Source: Desulfovibrionales bacterium
GTDB taxonomy: Bacteria; Desulfobacterota; Desulfovibrionia; Desulfovibrionales; Desulfomicrobiaceae
NCBI GenBank assembly: GCA_012727515.1
Contig: JAAYGZ010000431.1
Span: forward strand, 1 to 6,850
Reading direction: 5' to 3'
DNA length: 6,850 nt
Shown here: positions 6,073 to 6,850 of the stretch, one piece after another
Position numbering within the stretch: the first letter of the stretch is position 1
Layout: the number at the start of each line of letters is the position of its first letter
Translations under genes and position numbers: made by a program
The notes under the pieces: model-generated
Database searches by the model: none
Seen by the model: only the letters and a program-made list of their open reading frames with translations
Told to the model about the DNA's origin: nothing

Positions 6073-6850
6073 CCAGGCCTCCGCACGCGCAGGGTGTAGC
6101 GTGAAAAAAATCCTCCTGCCAGCACTGTCAGCAGTACCAAGCCTTCCATAATGCCTCCGAAGGCAGCAGGCACCTGCATGTCCAGTTGCAGGGTCTCCAT
6201 GCCTACCCGCAACCCGGCCAGTAAAAATGAGGCGGCTGCAATGCGCACAGGGCTCAGGTTTGCCAGCCACGCAACCACAATGGCCGTGTATCCGTATCCA
6301 GACATAATGCTTGGCTGCAAACGGCCTGCAGAGCCGGAAACCTCGACAAATCCGGCCCAGCCAGCCAGGGCGCCGCTGGCAACCATGACAAAAATAACCA
6401 GGCCAGTATAGGGCAGACGCGCATAGCGAGCAGCGCGTACATTTTCACCACAGGCGCGCAGCTCATAGCCCAGACGGGTAAAACGCAGAAAAAGAGTGAT
6501 CAGAGCGCCAATAACCACACACAAAAGCAGGGCCCAGCTCAGGCGCGTTGAGCCGATATGGCCGATAATGGCTGAGCCGGAAAATTCGCGGGTCATGGGA
6601 AAGCCAAAGCTCGATGGGTCTTTCCACATGCCGTACACCAGGTAATCCAGGAGCAGAATGCCCACATAGTTCAGCATCAGGGTTACGATGATTTCATGAG
6701 CCTTGAGCTTAATGCGCAGCAGAGCAGGGATAAGGCCCCATAATCCTCCGGCCAGAGACGCACAGACCAGCATGAGCGGCAGGAGCAGAGGCCAGGGCCA
6801 GTCCGGAAAGGTCAGAGCAGCCCAGGTTGCTCCAATAGCGCCCAGGGCAA
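6069..6850 (-). CDS. BMP-type nucleoside/purine ABC transporter, permease 1, 5' end outside window
   Basis: The frame is open to the right edge, giving the last 259 residues; the Met at 6773 is internal, since the upstream codons (ALGAIGATWAAL, then LLLPLMLVCASLAGG) are typical permease sequence. The block KLKAHEIIVTLMLNYVG is the signature of the first-permease branch (YufP/NupP-like, BPD_transp_2), corresponding to the 'NEVI-TLMLNYIA' motif known in relatives. Further family features are the coupling region RACGENVRAARYA and the segment SGYGYTAIVVAWLANLSP before the last helices. It forms the translocation channel together with permease 2, whose start it overlaps by four bases. Family members are about 350 residues long, so roughly 90 N-terminal residues are missing. 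The C terminus ends in a short basic tail (RYTLRVRRPG). Confidence 0.92.
   Translation of the reverse strand, partial: ALGAIGATWAALTFPDWPWPLLLPLMLVCASLAGGLWGLIPALLRIKLKAHEIIVTLMLNYVGILLLDYLVYGMWKDPSSFGFPMTREFSGSAIIGHIGSTRLSWALLLCVVIGALITLFLRFTRLGYELRACGENVRAARYARLPYTGLVIFVMVASGALAGWAGFVEVSGSAGRLQPSIMSGYGYTAIVVAWLANLSPVRIAAASFLLAGLRVGMETLQLDMQVPAAFGGIMEGLVLLTVLAGGFFSRYTLRVRRPG
6078..6082 (-). promoter_or_regulatory. Shine-Dalgarno of permease 2
   Basis: GGAGG followed by CCTGG and the ATG at 6072, inside the end of permease 1. It decides the start of permease 2 against the long upstream extension of the frame. Confidence 0.8.

Noticed and set aside
6073..6270. 66-residue N-terminal extension of permease 2
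   Set aside because: It overlaps permease 1, has a Cys/Arg-rich non-membrane composition, and the internal ATG at 6072 has a good Shine-Dalgarno and the ATGA overlap usual for operons.

Overview
The window carries nine protein-coding genes, all on the minus strand and almost without gaps, so transcription runs from high to low coordinates. Genes at both edges are cut by the window. I see no tRNA, rRNA, CRISPR array, insertion sequence or credible plus-strand gene, and no gene-free stretch longer than about 110 bases. The gene set (a NikR regulator, the GTP cyclohydrolase IB family, a stand-alone short FlgC-like protein, a BMP-type nucleoside transporter), the moderately high GC and the tight packing suggest a Gram-negative bacterium. 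A sulfate-reducing deltaproteobacterium (Desulfovibrio-like) is my best guess. This is inference; no taxonomic marker gene is present.

Right block (about 6850 down to 3112): a purine or nucleoside uptake and salvage operon. In transcription order it holds permease 1 (5' end outside the window), permease 2 (ATGA overlap), a xanthine-guanine phosphoribosyltransferase (gpt, 9 bases further on) and a double-domain ABC ATPase (directly after the gpt stop). The salvage enzyme sits between the transporter's permease and ATPase genes. The substrate is therefore probably a purine base or nucleoside, which Gpt would trap as a nucleotide. A substrate-binding lipoprotein of the BMP family would be expected outside the window.

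Gap (about 3003-3111): 109 bases with a GC-rich palindromic element between two imperfect 20-base direct repeats. It is the only intergenic space here large enough for an ordinary promoter region, and it separates the two gene blocks.

Left block (about 3002 down to 1): a METTL21-like (Methyltransf_16 type) methyltransferase, nikR (nickel-responsive repressor), folE2 (GTP cyclohydrolase IB, overlapping nikR by one base), a 116-residue FlgC-like rod protein, and the first 248 residues of an M24 (Xaa-Pro aminopeptidase-like) metallopeptidase. Spacings of 18, -1, 48 and 1 bases suggest one transcript. The functions are disparate: nickel sensing, folate or queuosine precursor synthesis, protein methylation, a flagellar-type protein and peptide turnover. 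The most notable points are the nikR-folE2 coupling, the orphan FlgC-like gene, gpt inside the transporter operon, and the repeat structure in the gap. I do not see clear evidence for a wholly new system.
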